Shown: positions 52,801-63,817 of the stretch, piece by piece
Position numbering within the stretch: position 1 is the first letter of the stretch
Layout of the letters: the number at the start of each line of letters is the position of its first letter
Origin: Branchiostoma lanceolatum
Lineage: Eukaryota; Chordata; Leptocardii; Amphioxiformes; Branchiostomatidae
Direction: 5' to 3'
Length of the DNA: 64,000 bases
NCBI RefSeq assembly: GCF_035083965.1
Contig: NC_089726.1
Span: forward strand, 6,825,501 to 6,889,500
Notes under the pieces: generated by a model
The model's input: only the letters and a program-made list of their open reading frames with translations
The model's database searches: none
What the model was told of the DNA's origin: nothing
Made by a program: the position numbers and the translations under genes

Positions 52801-55800
52801 TGGTAGAACGTTTGCTAGAACTTGTCTGATTGGTTGAAGTTGAGGGGAATCCCCTACGTCACTATGCGGGGTCGCCTTGCCTGGAGTCAGGCCTTACTCC
52901 GAAAACATGTGTTCTGTTTCTTCAGATCCTTTTTTCTAAATAAATAAAAAGATAATTGTATTGGCAACTTGACATTGAATTTGGACTTGGGCCAGGCCAG
53001 TTGCATTATACAACAACAGTATTCTGATCACCCTGCGAGTGTTGTCCAGATAAATGTTAGCCTCCTTTGCAGGCCTCTCGGGTGGTGCCGGTGATAATTT
53101 TTTTGAGGAGCGCTGATTAGCGATTTTCAACTTCGGGGCCAGGGTCTTTTGCTCGGGAAATCGTATTGGTGGGAAACCCGCATACGGGCGGCAATACGGG
53201 TTCCCCAGCAAAAGACCCTGGCCCCGATTCCCGATTCTGGTTAATCTGTGATGAAATTTTACAAAGGTATACATGTACATGCCATGGTGTTCCAATGGCC
53301 CCAAAATAGCTCCTGCTTGTAGAGTTAAGTTCCAGTTTTCAATAGATGTACAGCACCGAGTGCTTTGTATGTACATTGTTACGCAATACCTTACCCCAAG
53401 CCTGACCGGGGGCTGCCGAATACCTGCTACTTGGCTTGGTGCGCTCTTTGTCTTCTATTGACATAATCGTTTGTGGTAGTTGAGCGTATGAAGTCCAGGT
53501 AGTAGGGTAGCTGTCCTGGGTGCTGCCTAGCCGTATTTCACACCGACCAATCGATCGTTTTGGAACTCAGCTTCGAATCAGCCATGACCCGACAAATTGC
53601 TTTCTAAGTTGCCGACTAAAACGACTAAATCTGGCAAAACAAACTCGCCAGTGAGATGTTGGAAGGTGTCAGCTTTTAAAAGATGTTTTCAGATTGACAA
53701 TTTTGGCACTTTGGAAATGATAGAAGCTGACCGCGATTTAACGTTTAAAGAAAAATATTTTCTACTACTTCTTCTGTTAGCTGGTTAGAGAAGGGGATAG
53801 AAAGATAAATGTCAAGACAAAAAGCCAATAAGATTTTCAATTCCTCAGCTGAGATCATCCCTCCGACGTTTCAGCGGTAAGTTTTTGGGAGCTGCGAGTT
53901 TGGTGAAGTTAACAGGCGAGGCTCAAAAATAAGTACATTTGCACTTTTTGGTGGTCCCGATATGTTTTAATACATATACATATCGAGAATCCTGTCTGGA
54001 CTAGCTGTTGACAGGTTTGACCGTACATTGATATCTGAGGGCGAAGAAACCAGTGTCTTCGCATACAAAATTCGTACTGTGACAACGGAGCGACAGAAAA
54101 CCACATTTTGAGCACCAAACACTGGAGCGAACCTTACCTGGATATTGGAACGAGCGGCTGTGGCTTGGAGGCGTGTTTCCCGTGTTTGTCCCGTCAAGTT
54201 GTTATCCCACAGCCTCACTACCAGAAAAAAGTCGTCTGGACCAAGTCTGTGGTCAGATTGGTCCGTGTTTTCTGCTTGCATGCTGCCACTGCCACGTTCA
54301 ATTCAGTTTTAAAAGCTTCAGTTTGGATTAGACCAAGGCCTGGGAATGAAGCAGCCACCCAGGTCTAGGCGCCAATGCGTAACGTGAAATTGTTTGACAT
54401 TGTCATCGCAGCACATGTAAACTTGGCATTATGCCGAAAAGGTTTCTATTTACCCGTGGTGCTCTTCTGTGATTGGTGCATCATGTACACTATGGGTGGG
54501 GCGAGTTTATGTGGATTTGGTACAGCCCCGCCCTCCCTCGGCGATTTTGTTGGCAGCCCGAGGACAGAGTACGTTGTTCATTGTCATCGCAGCACACTTG
54601 GCATCATACCAAAACTCATAGTGGACGTTCTGACTGGGTCAGACTTGGCGGGAGAAAAGCCCTTAGGGTAGCGAGTGTAGGAGCCCCGGTAGAAATAGAA
54701 TGGCACCCAGGCTACATGTAGTAGCAACACGATCATATGTATTAGTGCGTCAGGGGAGATACGGGTTTGGTCGCTCATGCACGGGGAGATGGGTTTGGGG
54801 CAGCAATTTTCAAACGACAACCTCTGCTTGGAGAGTAGGTCACCACAGTCGTCACAGATAAAGTCACCACACAAATCATGAAGGGCAAACCTTCTCTCCA
54901 AGCAGTGATTGTCATTTGAAGCTTGCAGCCCCCAACATGTGCTCATTCAAAACGTACCTCCCCTAATCAGATGATCTTCCATGTGGGAATCCCTTACACC
55001 CCTGCTTGGGGAAAATGTCAAATTTAGAGGAGATGCGCGAGAAGATGCGCGAGATATTAAATGTATAATGGAGGTATACCACAAGAAAGTGGAAGCCTTT
55101 GGTGTTTGACAAACAAAAAGAGACTGTGTGCCAAGACACAAGGAGTATATCATCAAAACGTTGAAACAGTGTGACAAGTCTGAGAGATTATTAAAGTAAG
55201 CACAGTGACCTGGGTGTGCTATTTTGGATGTGCGAGTTTGCCTCTACAAATCCATCGATGAGTAAGAAGGCTCGCTGTCCTGTGTGTTAGAATATCGTCT
55301 GAGAGATTACTAAGCGCAGTAAACTTGGATGTGCAATTAAGACTCGACTTGCCCTTTTACCCTGCCTCACCCTTAACCTACCACCGATGAACGCATACAA
55401 ACGACCACAAGGAACGCGTACTAAACCGCCATAAAACAAGGGGTTACATATGCAATCTTTATTGACACAACAAAAGTACGACTTTCGTAAGGTAATGTAT
55501 ATCGGTCTTCCTTGGGGGGGGGGGGGGGGCACTGAACGTATCTATACGTAACGTCACCTGTGTAGCGCGGAACTTGTATAAGTTTGCGGAGGATTTTCGA
55601 CTGGTGTTTCGCCCTTTCTTTTCCGTCGAAAAACATTGTCTGTTATTGATAGAACCGCAGGGGAATCCCCTCTACGTCACGAAGAGGTGCACTCTCGCAT
55701 TTTGCGGCTAGCATCTGTGGCCACTGGCACAACGGGGCACCCCTGTACCCTACTCTTTTCCCGTTTGACGCCTGTCGGCCTGAAACAAACATCGGAAGCC

Positions 55801-57018
55801 AAAGCTTCCTCGTCCATGTCATTCACTCATGGGCAGTAAGATCAGTCATGACTCATCACCACTGTGACCCAACGGAATTTGGTCCATATGGCGAAGCAGC
55901 GGGCGAACCACTAAGTTACAAAACTTAAACCAAAGCCTCAAGGCCCCAAAATTAAAAGACTATACAGTATATGTATTGTATTGTATTGTATTGTATAATC
56001 TTGAAATAGATCCGGGGTTGAGGATTGCATCTATATACGGAATTATTGGGAGTCGGTGAGCTGGTTAACTACAGGAATGGTGGCAGCTACTAGTAGTAGC
56101 TAAACCATTCCATTCTCTCCCATAGCTTAACGTCACGATAAAAAGTCATTAATATTTTCAGTTCCTAAGAGGCCACACCTCCGACGTCTCAGCAGCAAAT
56201 TTTCGGACATACTACCATTACATGTCTAGTGTATGTTACGAATTAAATCCGCCAGGGAGTCCATAATAAGTAAAAATAATACAAAACAAACCAAATAAAA
56301 AAAGGATAAACATACTGCTATTTATAAAGCACAGATATCCGAATGGGCAGCGCATCAGAAGAATGAGTACTGCCAAGTACATGACATTTTATCTAAAAAC
56401 TATTTATAAGACAGAAGTAAAAAAAAAAGATATCAGAAGAGTGCTTAGCTAACTTACAGAATCAACTTCTTCTCCCTTCTCTAAAAAAAAGTAGGGAGTA
56501 CCACCGCAACGTGACAAGGGATTTGCTTAGAGTATTTTAGAAAATACCGGTCACCCTCGTACGAGAAAAACTGAGCGATAAAAAAGGTCCCAAGTTCCAC
56601 GGGAACCTACCGACCTACTCCCTCGACTTGTCCTGGTCGTTGGGGGGCAGATAGACATGACGATAGAGATAGCTACCAGACCACACTACTCAGAGCGTAA
56701 CGTTACTTAGTGTCGACGTCAGGGATAAATAGGTAAATATATCAAAGAATGTTTTGAGCTTAGAACTTGTAGTTTACTGTAACTATTATCAATATACTTG
56801 TATGTAGGTCAATTCCTTTATATCCACTGGTTTGTTTGCATGTATAGTTGTATAGGCCCTAATGATAATCACAGTGTACTTTTGTTGTGTCAGAAAAGAT
56901 TGTCATAGCTTACCAGGGTCCTCTCACAGTAAACGCCGCGACATCGACGCTCCCTGTACTGTTCAACCATATCGTAGTCGTTCTGGCCGCTATTGTCGTC
57001 AAGGCCGAAATTCTGCAT
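49867..57018 (-). CDS. Unrecognised gene with three QNTEVP repeats (three-exon model)
   Basis: Model in transcript order: 56914-57018 (35 codons, MQNFGLDDNSGQNDYD...), 51501-51623 (41 codons, DDSDDIMALAEVRITLTSVC then PLCRHTC) and 49867-50268 (133 codons plus stop). All junctions are GT-AG in phase 0, giving 209 residues. The last exon holds three tandem units of 34-39 residues built on YGVSxxQGxPxxQNTEVPxxx. Unit lengths differ only by multiples of three, which supports coding. Cysteines and histidines cluster in exon 2 (CPLCRHTC) and in the repeats (CHGCYHH). No signal peptide or known domain is recognised, so I assign no function. The last exon is well supported by its repeat, exon 2 by phase and splice sites, and exon 1 is the least certain. 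A kappaB-CRE module lies about 180 bp upstream of the ATG. The region is tandemly rearranged, so other first exons may be used. Confidence 0.5.
51114..51171. promoter_or_regulatory. CCAAT + palindromic kappaB + CRE module, copy 1
   Basis: CCAAT at 51114-51118, GGGGAATCCCC at 51152-51162 and the full palindromic CRE TGACGTCA at 51164-51171. It fits NF-Y, NF-kappaB/Rel and CREB/ATF sites. It lies in the intron between the CPLC exon and the repeat exon of the minus-strand model. Confidence 0.7.
52017..52213. mobile_element. Degraded member of the TAGCC foldback family
   Basis: It begins TAGCCTCCACCAGGCC and ends agtctggtagacacta, like the 34967-35153 element (also sharing attattctccct). No matching target duplication remains. 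A fragment of the same left end, in reverse, is at about 59187-59236. Confidence 0.55.
52799..52861. promoter_or_regulatory. CCAAT + palindromic kappaB + CRE-half-site module, copy 2
   Basis: Two inverted CCAAT boxes (attgg at 52799 and 52829), GGGGAATCCCC at 52844-52854, then TACGTCA at 52855-52861. Confidence 0.7.
53113..53227. repeat. Inverted repeat (ggggccagggtcttttgct)
   Basis: Arms of about 25-40 bp around a short centre form a hairpin. The left flank gcgctgattagcgattttca resembles 57307-57326, part of the same duplicated segment. Confidence 0.7.
54138..54281 (-). CDS. Candidate alternative first exon (MQAENTDQSD...)
   Basis: Forty-eight codons from an ATG at 54281 to a phase-0 donor ATCCAG|gtaagg. 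It could splice in frame to the exon at 51501-51623. It contains DDFFLVVRLWDNNLTG. I do not recognise it. An inverted CCAAT (attgg) lies about 190 bp upstream but no full kappaB site. Support rests only on ORF, donor and phase. Confidence 0.3.
55514..55529. repeat. Homopolymer run of 16 G
   Basis: Sixteen consecutive G, potentially G-quadruplex forming or an assembly-sensitive spot, about 130 bp from the third kappaB-CRE module. Confidence 0.9.
55660..55679. promoter_or_regulatory. Palindromic kappaB + CRE-half-site module, copy 3
   Basis: GGGGAATCCCC at 55660-55670 and TACGTCA at 55673-55679. No CCAAT box is obvious beside this copy. Confidence 0.7.
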
Positions 57019-57167
57019 GGTGTCAAGGTACGTAGTACACAGTAGAAGAGTCTGAGAACAGTGGACGAAATGGAACCTGCGCGCGTTGGAAACTTCATTG
57101 GGTGAGGGCTGGGAGATCCAAAGTTGTGAGAGGACGCTAAGTTTCGCGCGTCGCGCGCCTGCTTGTG

Positions 57168-57215
57168 ATTGGTGGAGAGGATCACGTGTAGACGGGGAAT
57201 CCCCTATTACGTCAT
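57168..57215. promoter_or_regulatory. CCAAT + palindromic kappaB + CRE module, copy 4 (candidate promoter)
   Basis: Inverted CCAAT (57168-57172), GGGGAATCCCC (57194-57204) and ATTACGTCAT (57206-57215). It lies about 150-195 bp upstream of the candidate ATG at 57018 on the minus strand, in a CpG-rich stretch (gcgcgtcgcgcgcc), so it is a good promoter candidate for the QNTEVP-repeat gene. Confidence 0.72.
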
Positions 57216-57339
57216 GGGGCAGCAGGCAGACAGGACAGACAGGTACGGTATGCGTAAAATCACTATCAGCGGTGGACCGGAACGTAGCCTCTGCCTTCCA
57301 GGAGTGGCGCTGTTTCGCGATTTTCAACATATGGGGCCC

Positions 57340-59411
57340 GGGCCAGGTTCAGAGAGCCAGATTCTTTAATTATATGCTCTCATGCTCGTGGAATGCCGAG
57401 AAGAAGGCTATGGAAACGGACCAATGCGAGTGTCATGTGTTATATATAGACCCCACGCTCCTTCACAGCGTCGTAATAAATTGACTTGTTCCACTGAATA
57501 TGCGAGTCTTTTATGAGTGCGAGTCTTTTATGCAATTCACTTTTTGGCCGCATGAGGGCTACTATAGCGGTTTGTTCGCAAAGACAGCCCTGGGACAGAG
57601 AGCGTATTTTTGGTGCGCGAAGCATGCTGGGAGGACGGTAGTATCCTGGGGACGTGAACGGAGAAGGCCAAACTCGCTACCGTAGCAAACTCCCTTCCGT
57701 GACATAACTCCCCTCTCGGCAATCTAGAAGGGTAATCTAACACCCTCGCAGCGCCACCAAATTAGGTACATTTTAAAGTTCCCTTTGATATAACGTATCA
57801 CCATTGTGGCAACATTTTACCCCCGAAATAGTAAACTTTCGTCTTGTTTTCGCCTCGGTAATTGTAGAAAATACTAGCTAACTAGTGTACAGTCACACGT
57901 TGTATAGAGACGCACACAAGAGTCACACAACTTACGATTTGCTAAGGTAATTGCGACAAACACAAAACAAAACAAAATGACAGCCGTGGATTCCATATAG
58001 TTTTATTTTGTGTATTGGTTGAGCCCACGATCTAAACCTATGGCTTCTTCGCGGCGCTGGGTACGAGCGTGTATAGACCCCTGTTCATACCAGACTTCGC
58101 GTATCTGGATAAATCCAACCAAATACGTGAAGCCTGGTGTGAACGGGGCCTAACGCATTGGTCCGTCCCGTGCCTAACATGCCTCTAGTAGGAGTGATGG
58201 CACCGAAGGATAATGTACAACCTTACAACTGAGTTACAAGTCTTACAGTTTCCTCCCACTAAATTGTGATTTTACTGGAAAGTCACCATGTGCAACGGTG
58301 CCGAACTCGGTCACCAGAGTCAATGGCGGAGAGAGTCGAACCGATTAAGTCAAACCATGCAGTCAGTGTGAGATCATGTTTATCTAATTTCTATCGACTC
58401 CCGTCCCTCCAGCGCTTTCTTTCCTGGGGCAGCCGGATTTGGAAGGACCAATCGCAAGAACTACTGATAAATTTAACAAGAACTCGCTCCAATTTTTCAA
58501 GTCACCGTGAGAACAAAAATCGAGAGTTCGGAAAATAGGCGTGTCACCCAAAAATCGGGTGACCGCCTTATGTTCCGAAATGCCTAATTCGCCCCAAAAT
58601 CGCCCCAAGTAGGACCGCTCTACATCTGGCATGAATTATTGCGAGCGACACACGAGCCTTGCGATTACTAGTGTTCTATCATCACTTCCTCATAAATTCG
58701 GCTCCATTTGCCAGTTGGACACGGTCTTTGCCACCGCGTTAGATCTGCCTGGAGATTAGTTGTTGTGATCACATTTCACCAGTGCGAACATTTACCTGTA
58801 GCTCATTGGCTTGTGATGTCGATGTCAATGTCAGAAGGGTGGAACAGACTTGGATATCACTACTTAAAAACGTGGGGTTTGATTTGGCTAAGAAGCTTTG
58901 ATTTGACACATGACTTTTGGACACATCGGGGCGTGCACACAGACAACGAAATGGCATAGTTGTATAGTTTTAACTATGCTCTTTAACTATGCCATTTAAC
59001 TTTCAACCTAAGGGTCAGTTAAAAGGGCTGACAGGCGTTTGCACCATGCGTAACCATTATCATGTTTTCAAGCGAGGAGTCAAGTCAAGGAGAATATTTG
59101 CCAGGATTTCGCTTGCGCCTACGCGGGAGAAATGTGATCTTCACCTTGGACTGACTCTACTGGCTAATTATTCCTTTTTCTGCTGAATTCTACGATCCAT
59201 ACGCCCGTATGAGGGCCCGGTGGAGGCTACCTGGACACTCTGAATAACAACACACTGCCCTTACGACAAATGGAGGCTATGGGAATACCCTTGTTTTAAT
59301 CTTGACATCTGAATATTGAAGTAAGTGTACCAGACATGTATAACATTCAATTTCTATCATAATGAAGACAATATATCTGTAAGTCCCAGTCGCGGTACAT
59401 CGCAAATCATG
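57340..59411. other. Spacer between the QNTEVP gene and the rolling-stone-like gene
   Basis: No gene recognised. It contains a hairpin at 58077-58149 (ttcataccagacttc mirrored by gaagcctggtgtgaac) and a second at about 58949-58998 (aaatggcatagtt). A fragment of the TAGCC family lies at about 59187-59236. Confidence 0.45.
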
Positions 59412-59417
59412 TTTATT
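59412..59417 (-). terminator. Polyadenylation signal of the rolling-stone-like gene
   Basis: AATAAA on the minus strand, 108 bp after the stop codon at 59525. Confidence 0.65.
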
Positions 59418-59524
59418 CATTAAACCCATCCATGCATTCGAGCAAATTATGTTAAACATTTCAACAACGATAGTAATTCAACTTCTATGAAATTCTACTT
59501 TTTTTTAAAGGACAATCCTACCAC

Positions 59525-60890
59525 TTATTCCTCAATATGGCATTCATCCAGTGAAACCATCTGTTCTGTCTGAGTTTGAGCGTCCATCGTACCATAATTA
59601 GGGTCTGTTTTAACACTCTCTCCCTTCACCATCCCCAGAAGTGCAAGCCTACACCTGTAGATCACATAGACCATTAAATGGAAAGCGGGCACCACAATAA
59701 TCATCATAATCACGACCATATAAGCGGTCCTCTTTGTTTTTCCCGCGAAATCTAAGAAAGTGTACACCTGGCCGTATTTCTTGAACCCATCCAATGACGA
59801 GACCCAGTACACAAAAAGCAGATACGTCACCATAAACAACAGTGGATAGATGACGTGAGCAATTCGTGTGGGGATGCCACAGATAAGGACCTCCATCACA
59901 ACTATGATTGAGTTCATGACATGTAAGAACCAACTGTTTGTGGACAAATCTGCGCCCATGGAGGAGTAATACACAATGGAAATGGTCAGTGCGTGGGTGC
60001 ATGCGATGTTATACAGCGCCCAGTCTAACTTAATGTACCAAGGGAGTGGGCCCGTGCTTCTATTTTGTTCGTGATGCCTTCTCTTAGGACTCTTTTCATT
60101 GGATCGGGGCATTTGCTCCATATTCGGCCCATTTCGGTAAAAGTCGTCGCCTTCTCGGGCGCCCGAGTCGTCGAAATAGTCGTCGTCTCCTCCCCCGCTG
60201 ACGTCCCTGCCTTTGACGTGTTCCCGCAGGCATATGGCGGCGGATACGCACATGTGTACAGTAAGGGCCACGAACCCCCAGTGCGTGAACTTCAAGAACC
60301 TGTAGAAAAGAGAGTTAACGTTGGTAAGAAGTAAGAAGACAGAGACGACTTCCATTGCCTCTAAAAAGGCGTAAGTAACAAATGTACGCATGCGTATGAT
60401 CTGAAGTAGAACGCCGGTAGTCCTACAGCCACAATCATTGCTACCAATAGTTATAAGATTAGAAGCCAAATGCTAGATTTTTAGAGCGAGGATTGTAAGT
60501 AACAACTGGGACAACTACACTACAGTGACGAAACGGGCACTAAACATAAGACTATTAAGCTTTTAAGCTTGAAATACCACCGTTGAAACGCTTGAAAGAC
60601 CACTTGAGACCACACGAACGCGACTCTTTGAAATCTAGCTGTAGCCCTGCTGCCGGAAATGTCTCATTCCTCTAGTGCTATGTAGTGTGTGTAATCGATG
60701 ACGAGGCGGAGCATCTATGTATTCGTGACTCGTGGCTATTGAATATAGGTGACGTCTTATCAGTAGGTAGTACGTACCAGCCGAAGTTGGAGGTGATGTT
60801 GAGCACCACCATGTTTCCCTGCAGTACCAGGAAGGTGAAGATGGCGGCCAGACCGCGGTACACAACGAACGGCGTCTGTTCGGTAAACCA
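59525..60890 (-). CDS. Rolling-stone-like multipass membrane protein (5' exon not found)
   Basis: Two exons seen: 60778-60890 (starting TGG TTT ACC after a ttttccag acceptor) and 59525-60299. They join in phase 2 to give NFGW|FLKFTHWGF, matching the W..(Y/F)xTNW pattern of the Drosophila Rolling stone family, whose founder acts in myoblast fusion. About 295 residues are visible, with roughly six hydrophobic spans: FVVYRGLAAIFTFLVL, GFVALTVHMCVSAAI, WALYNIACTHALTISIVYY, FLHVMNSIIVVMEVLI, HVIYPLLFMVTYLLFVYWV and AYMVVIMMIIVVPAFHLMVY. The conserved WYIKLDWALYNIA and IAHVIYPLLF segments are typical of the family. A charged insert rich in Asp, Gly and Arg lies between spans 2 and 3 (GGGDDDYFDDSGAREGDDF). 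The N-terminal exon with the start codon should lie above 60.95 kb, but I could not identify it. Confidence 0.78.
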
Positions 60891-62820
60891 CTGGAAAACA
60901 AAACCGGTATACTGATTTAAAGGAAAACAAGATAACTCTTGCAATTATAGACTCCAACCAGATTTACGGATCCGGCTCACTAGTCTCTGTTTGTACGCTT
61001 GTTTTGAAACATCCAGTATATTAAGTCTTACTTTCTAGTATTGCATTTTCAAACGGCGACGTACAAGATGTCGATGTTGCAAGAACACACACGTAACTTA
61101 ACTGAAACTGAGCCAGGTTAGTCTGCTTGGAGACTTCGGGCATGAATCATTATTCTTGATTACTAGTACACAGCCCGTATATGTATTACTGTTGACCCCG
61201 AGGGCTTTTTGTGTCCTACTTGGAAACTAGATTCCCACTCGGCCGGCTGCAGCAGTACACAATGGAGTTCAAACGAACATCAAAGCAGGTCAAATAAAGA
61301 ACAAAAACATTGATAAACTTTAAACATTATATGCGTCTTTATTTGTTTTAAAAGATATCCTGTTTGGGACTTGTGAAAAAGTGATGGTGATGACATCGAA
61401 TAGACATCATTCTGTGGCAACCGCCCCCTTTAATCTGTTCAGTGACACGAATAAAACTTAAATCGAAATAAGCACAGACTGTCCACACTTGCGCTCTGAA
61501 CCAAACATGCAAAGCGGTAGGACAACTTTTCTTGTCATTATATCACAGTCACACGTACACACTCATTAATTCCGTCATTTTGGAAGCAAACAAATGTATC
61601 TTTATCAACTTAAACGTAAAGGAATGAATCCATATGAAAAGTCTAAATCGTACATGTTGTCTTTTGGACACCGAAATAAGTGTATGAAAGGTCAAGTGTG
61701 TCACAGTTTGTTTATTAGTTATCTGTTACACGACTCTTTCGTGAATTCAAACAGAGTTACGTAATACAAAATGAATCAAGCAACTGGGTAAATTCTCTAA
61801 GAGTCGGACGTTTCAGATGGCATATTTCTTTTATCAATGGTGGTTGACCACTATCATTTACCTGCGCCAATGATGAATTCGAAAGATATAATGAATGCTA
61901 TCGAGGAAACGTTTGACCCTCTTAAGAATGTATCAAGTTTCTTGGTTCATTTTGTATTACGTAATGTTCATATACCTGGATGTCTAACCTTCATCGACGC
62001 TTCAAAGAAAGTTTTTGTTTACATACCGGAGACGTGTAGAAGGCTCTCTTGTCGGGATGACACAGTAGCAGGGTGGCAAGTTTGCAAATTCGGCGGCACA
62101 TTCTGGACGAGATTTCTTGTCTTCGCTTCGGCCACTGTTGTTATGTGCTACAGGTTGCCGGTTGAACAAGTGCAAATTAGGAACACGGATGACGTCAGAG
62201 GTCACACGTCTGTCACTTTGATTGGTGTATCTTAGATCCCCAAAGGGGACTGTTCCATGGGCAAGTTCAGGGGGGTTATTTTACTTACCACTTTCTAAGG
62301 AACACACGAGACCCGTGCACAACTTCTGCTTCTCTTCTAGAAACTACTTGTCAACTAGAACTTCCACCTGCAACGTACTACTCTCCAAGCTGAGGTTGGT
62401 GGGGAATATTGTAACATTCTCGTATGGTCTGCTTTCTTTCTACCGGCCACACTAACGATGGTCAGTCTTCCCCACTGAAATGTACTCTCCACCTGCCACA
62501 CTAACGATGGTCAGTCTTCCCCACTGTAATGTACTCTCCACTGCTTGGAGAGTACATTTCACGATGCCGGAACACAAGCACACTTTAGAGCTTGCAGCAC
62601 CGCCTCCTACAGGCCGGCTCCTGACACTGCAGGTAACTTCACCATTCAGGCTACGACACTCTGGTATTCCGCACTTCAATCTCACAGTACAGTACTACTA
62701 GAATCATACCATGCAAGTTTGTAAATGCTGGAAATTAAAAAAAAATTACAGACTTGATGCCACAAAGTAAAAGTTACACATCCCCAGTAAAATAATCACT
62801 GAATACAGTGTTTGAGATCG
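60891..62820. other. 5' intron or intergenic region of the rolling-stone-like gene
   Basis: No coding exon recognised. ORFs at 61837-62235 and 62452-62685 lack family features. A 49-bp tandem duplication lies at 62452-62550. Confidence 0.4.
62452..62570. repeat. 49-bp tandem duplication followed by an inverted copy
   Basis: ctaacgatggtcagtcttcc...gtactctcc occurs at 62452 and 62501. The second copy is followed by an inverted gcttggagagtacatttcac, forming a hairpin around tgtactctcca. Confidence 0.85.
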
Positions 62821-62828
62821 CCATCTCT

Positions 62829-63722
62829 TTTATTGAAATCATTCAGCAGTAACAGGACAAAGTGCAGATTTACACTGGTAAAGATGTGCATTTCTAATCA
62901 AAAGTGTTCTTCAAATACATCAACAAAAGTAATAGTGTTATAACAGGTCCTGTTTAACAGATCTAAAGGTCAGTTTGGAGGTTCTAACTACTAATTTGTA
63001 ATTCTATACAGTGATGTCTTGGGATCTGGATTTAAAAAGAAAAAAATACCTCTGAAAGTTCAGTACATAGTCTCGAGTGTAGCAATGCTTTTACCAGTGT
63101 CACATATTGATATATACAGGGGAAAGAATGGAGTAAAAAAAAGCTGCATCAATAGACAAACTTCGCATCATGTGTAAAAACATCATGTGTCAAGGTCCTT
63201 ATTTACAAGATACAAAAAATGAGTATATCTTTTCATCTCGTAAGAGTTCAAATTATTTCTAACAGGCCTAATCTGTAGAGAGTTCATCTGCATACTTTGA
63301 ATGGAAGAAAGTGATTTTAAAGCTGAAGCCTTATTTTTTTGTTACTGTATACCTCTGTATTTAACAAAGTCAAAGTGGCCATTCTTTAACAAAGATGTGT
63401 GAAGGAGTCCAACATTAAATGTGGGATATACTTCACAGGAATACTGAAGTTGGACTGAAACATTTCCTTACAATGTTACAGATTCACTGATTGGCAAACA
63501 AACAGAACAATGCTCTGTGTCCGCCTAGATGTCCGTACTCATCAAATCAAAGCTACTGACAGAAAAAACAATCTTCAAAATTCAACCTTCTCTGTTAGGC
63601 TTCCTTAGCAACAGAGACTGTGACAAATGAAATAATCTACATTTTACTATTGAGGTACAGGAAAATTCATCAAACTGTTGAAGTAAAGGGATCTTTGTAC
63701 AAGTGAGATACAGCCATACAGG
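62829..63722 (-). other. Putative 3' UTR of the right-edge gene
   Basis: Non-coding stretch between a minus-strand stop at 63723 and an AATAAA at 62829-62834. It is AT-rich with no repeats recognised. Confidence 0.35.
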
Positions 63723-63817
63723 TTACTGGTGAGGAAGGGTTTGCAGATTCTGTGTGATGAGTCTGTGAAGACGTGCGCTCAACTGGACATTCCTGTGAAC
63801 TGAAGTTGTTGGCCCAT
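63723..63817 (-). CDS. Likely last coding exon of a gene extending beyond the window
   Basis: After an acceptor tattttcacag at 63818-63828, the phase that adds two bases reads GPTTSVHRNVQLSARLHRLI then TQNLQTLPHQ and a stop (TAA). The segment looks protein-like (amphipathic, low bias), and a poly(A) signal lies about 0.9 kb downstream. Another phase gives about 50 residues ending at about 63.67 kb. The product is not recognised, and the upstream exons are outside the window. Confidence 0.35.

Noticed and set aside
54584..54946. 120-codon minus-strand Cys-rich ORF
   Set aside because: It spans an inverted repeat (ctctgcttggagag ... ctctccaagcag), so the open frame is probably fortuitous.
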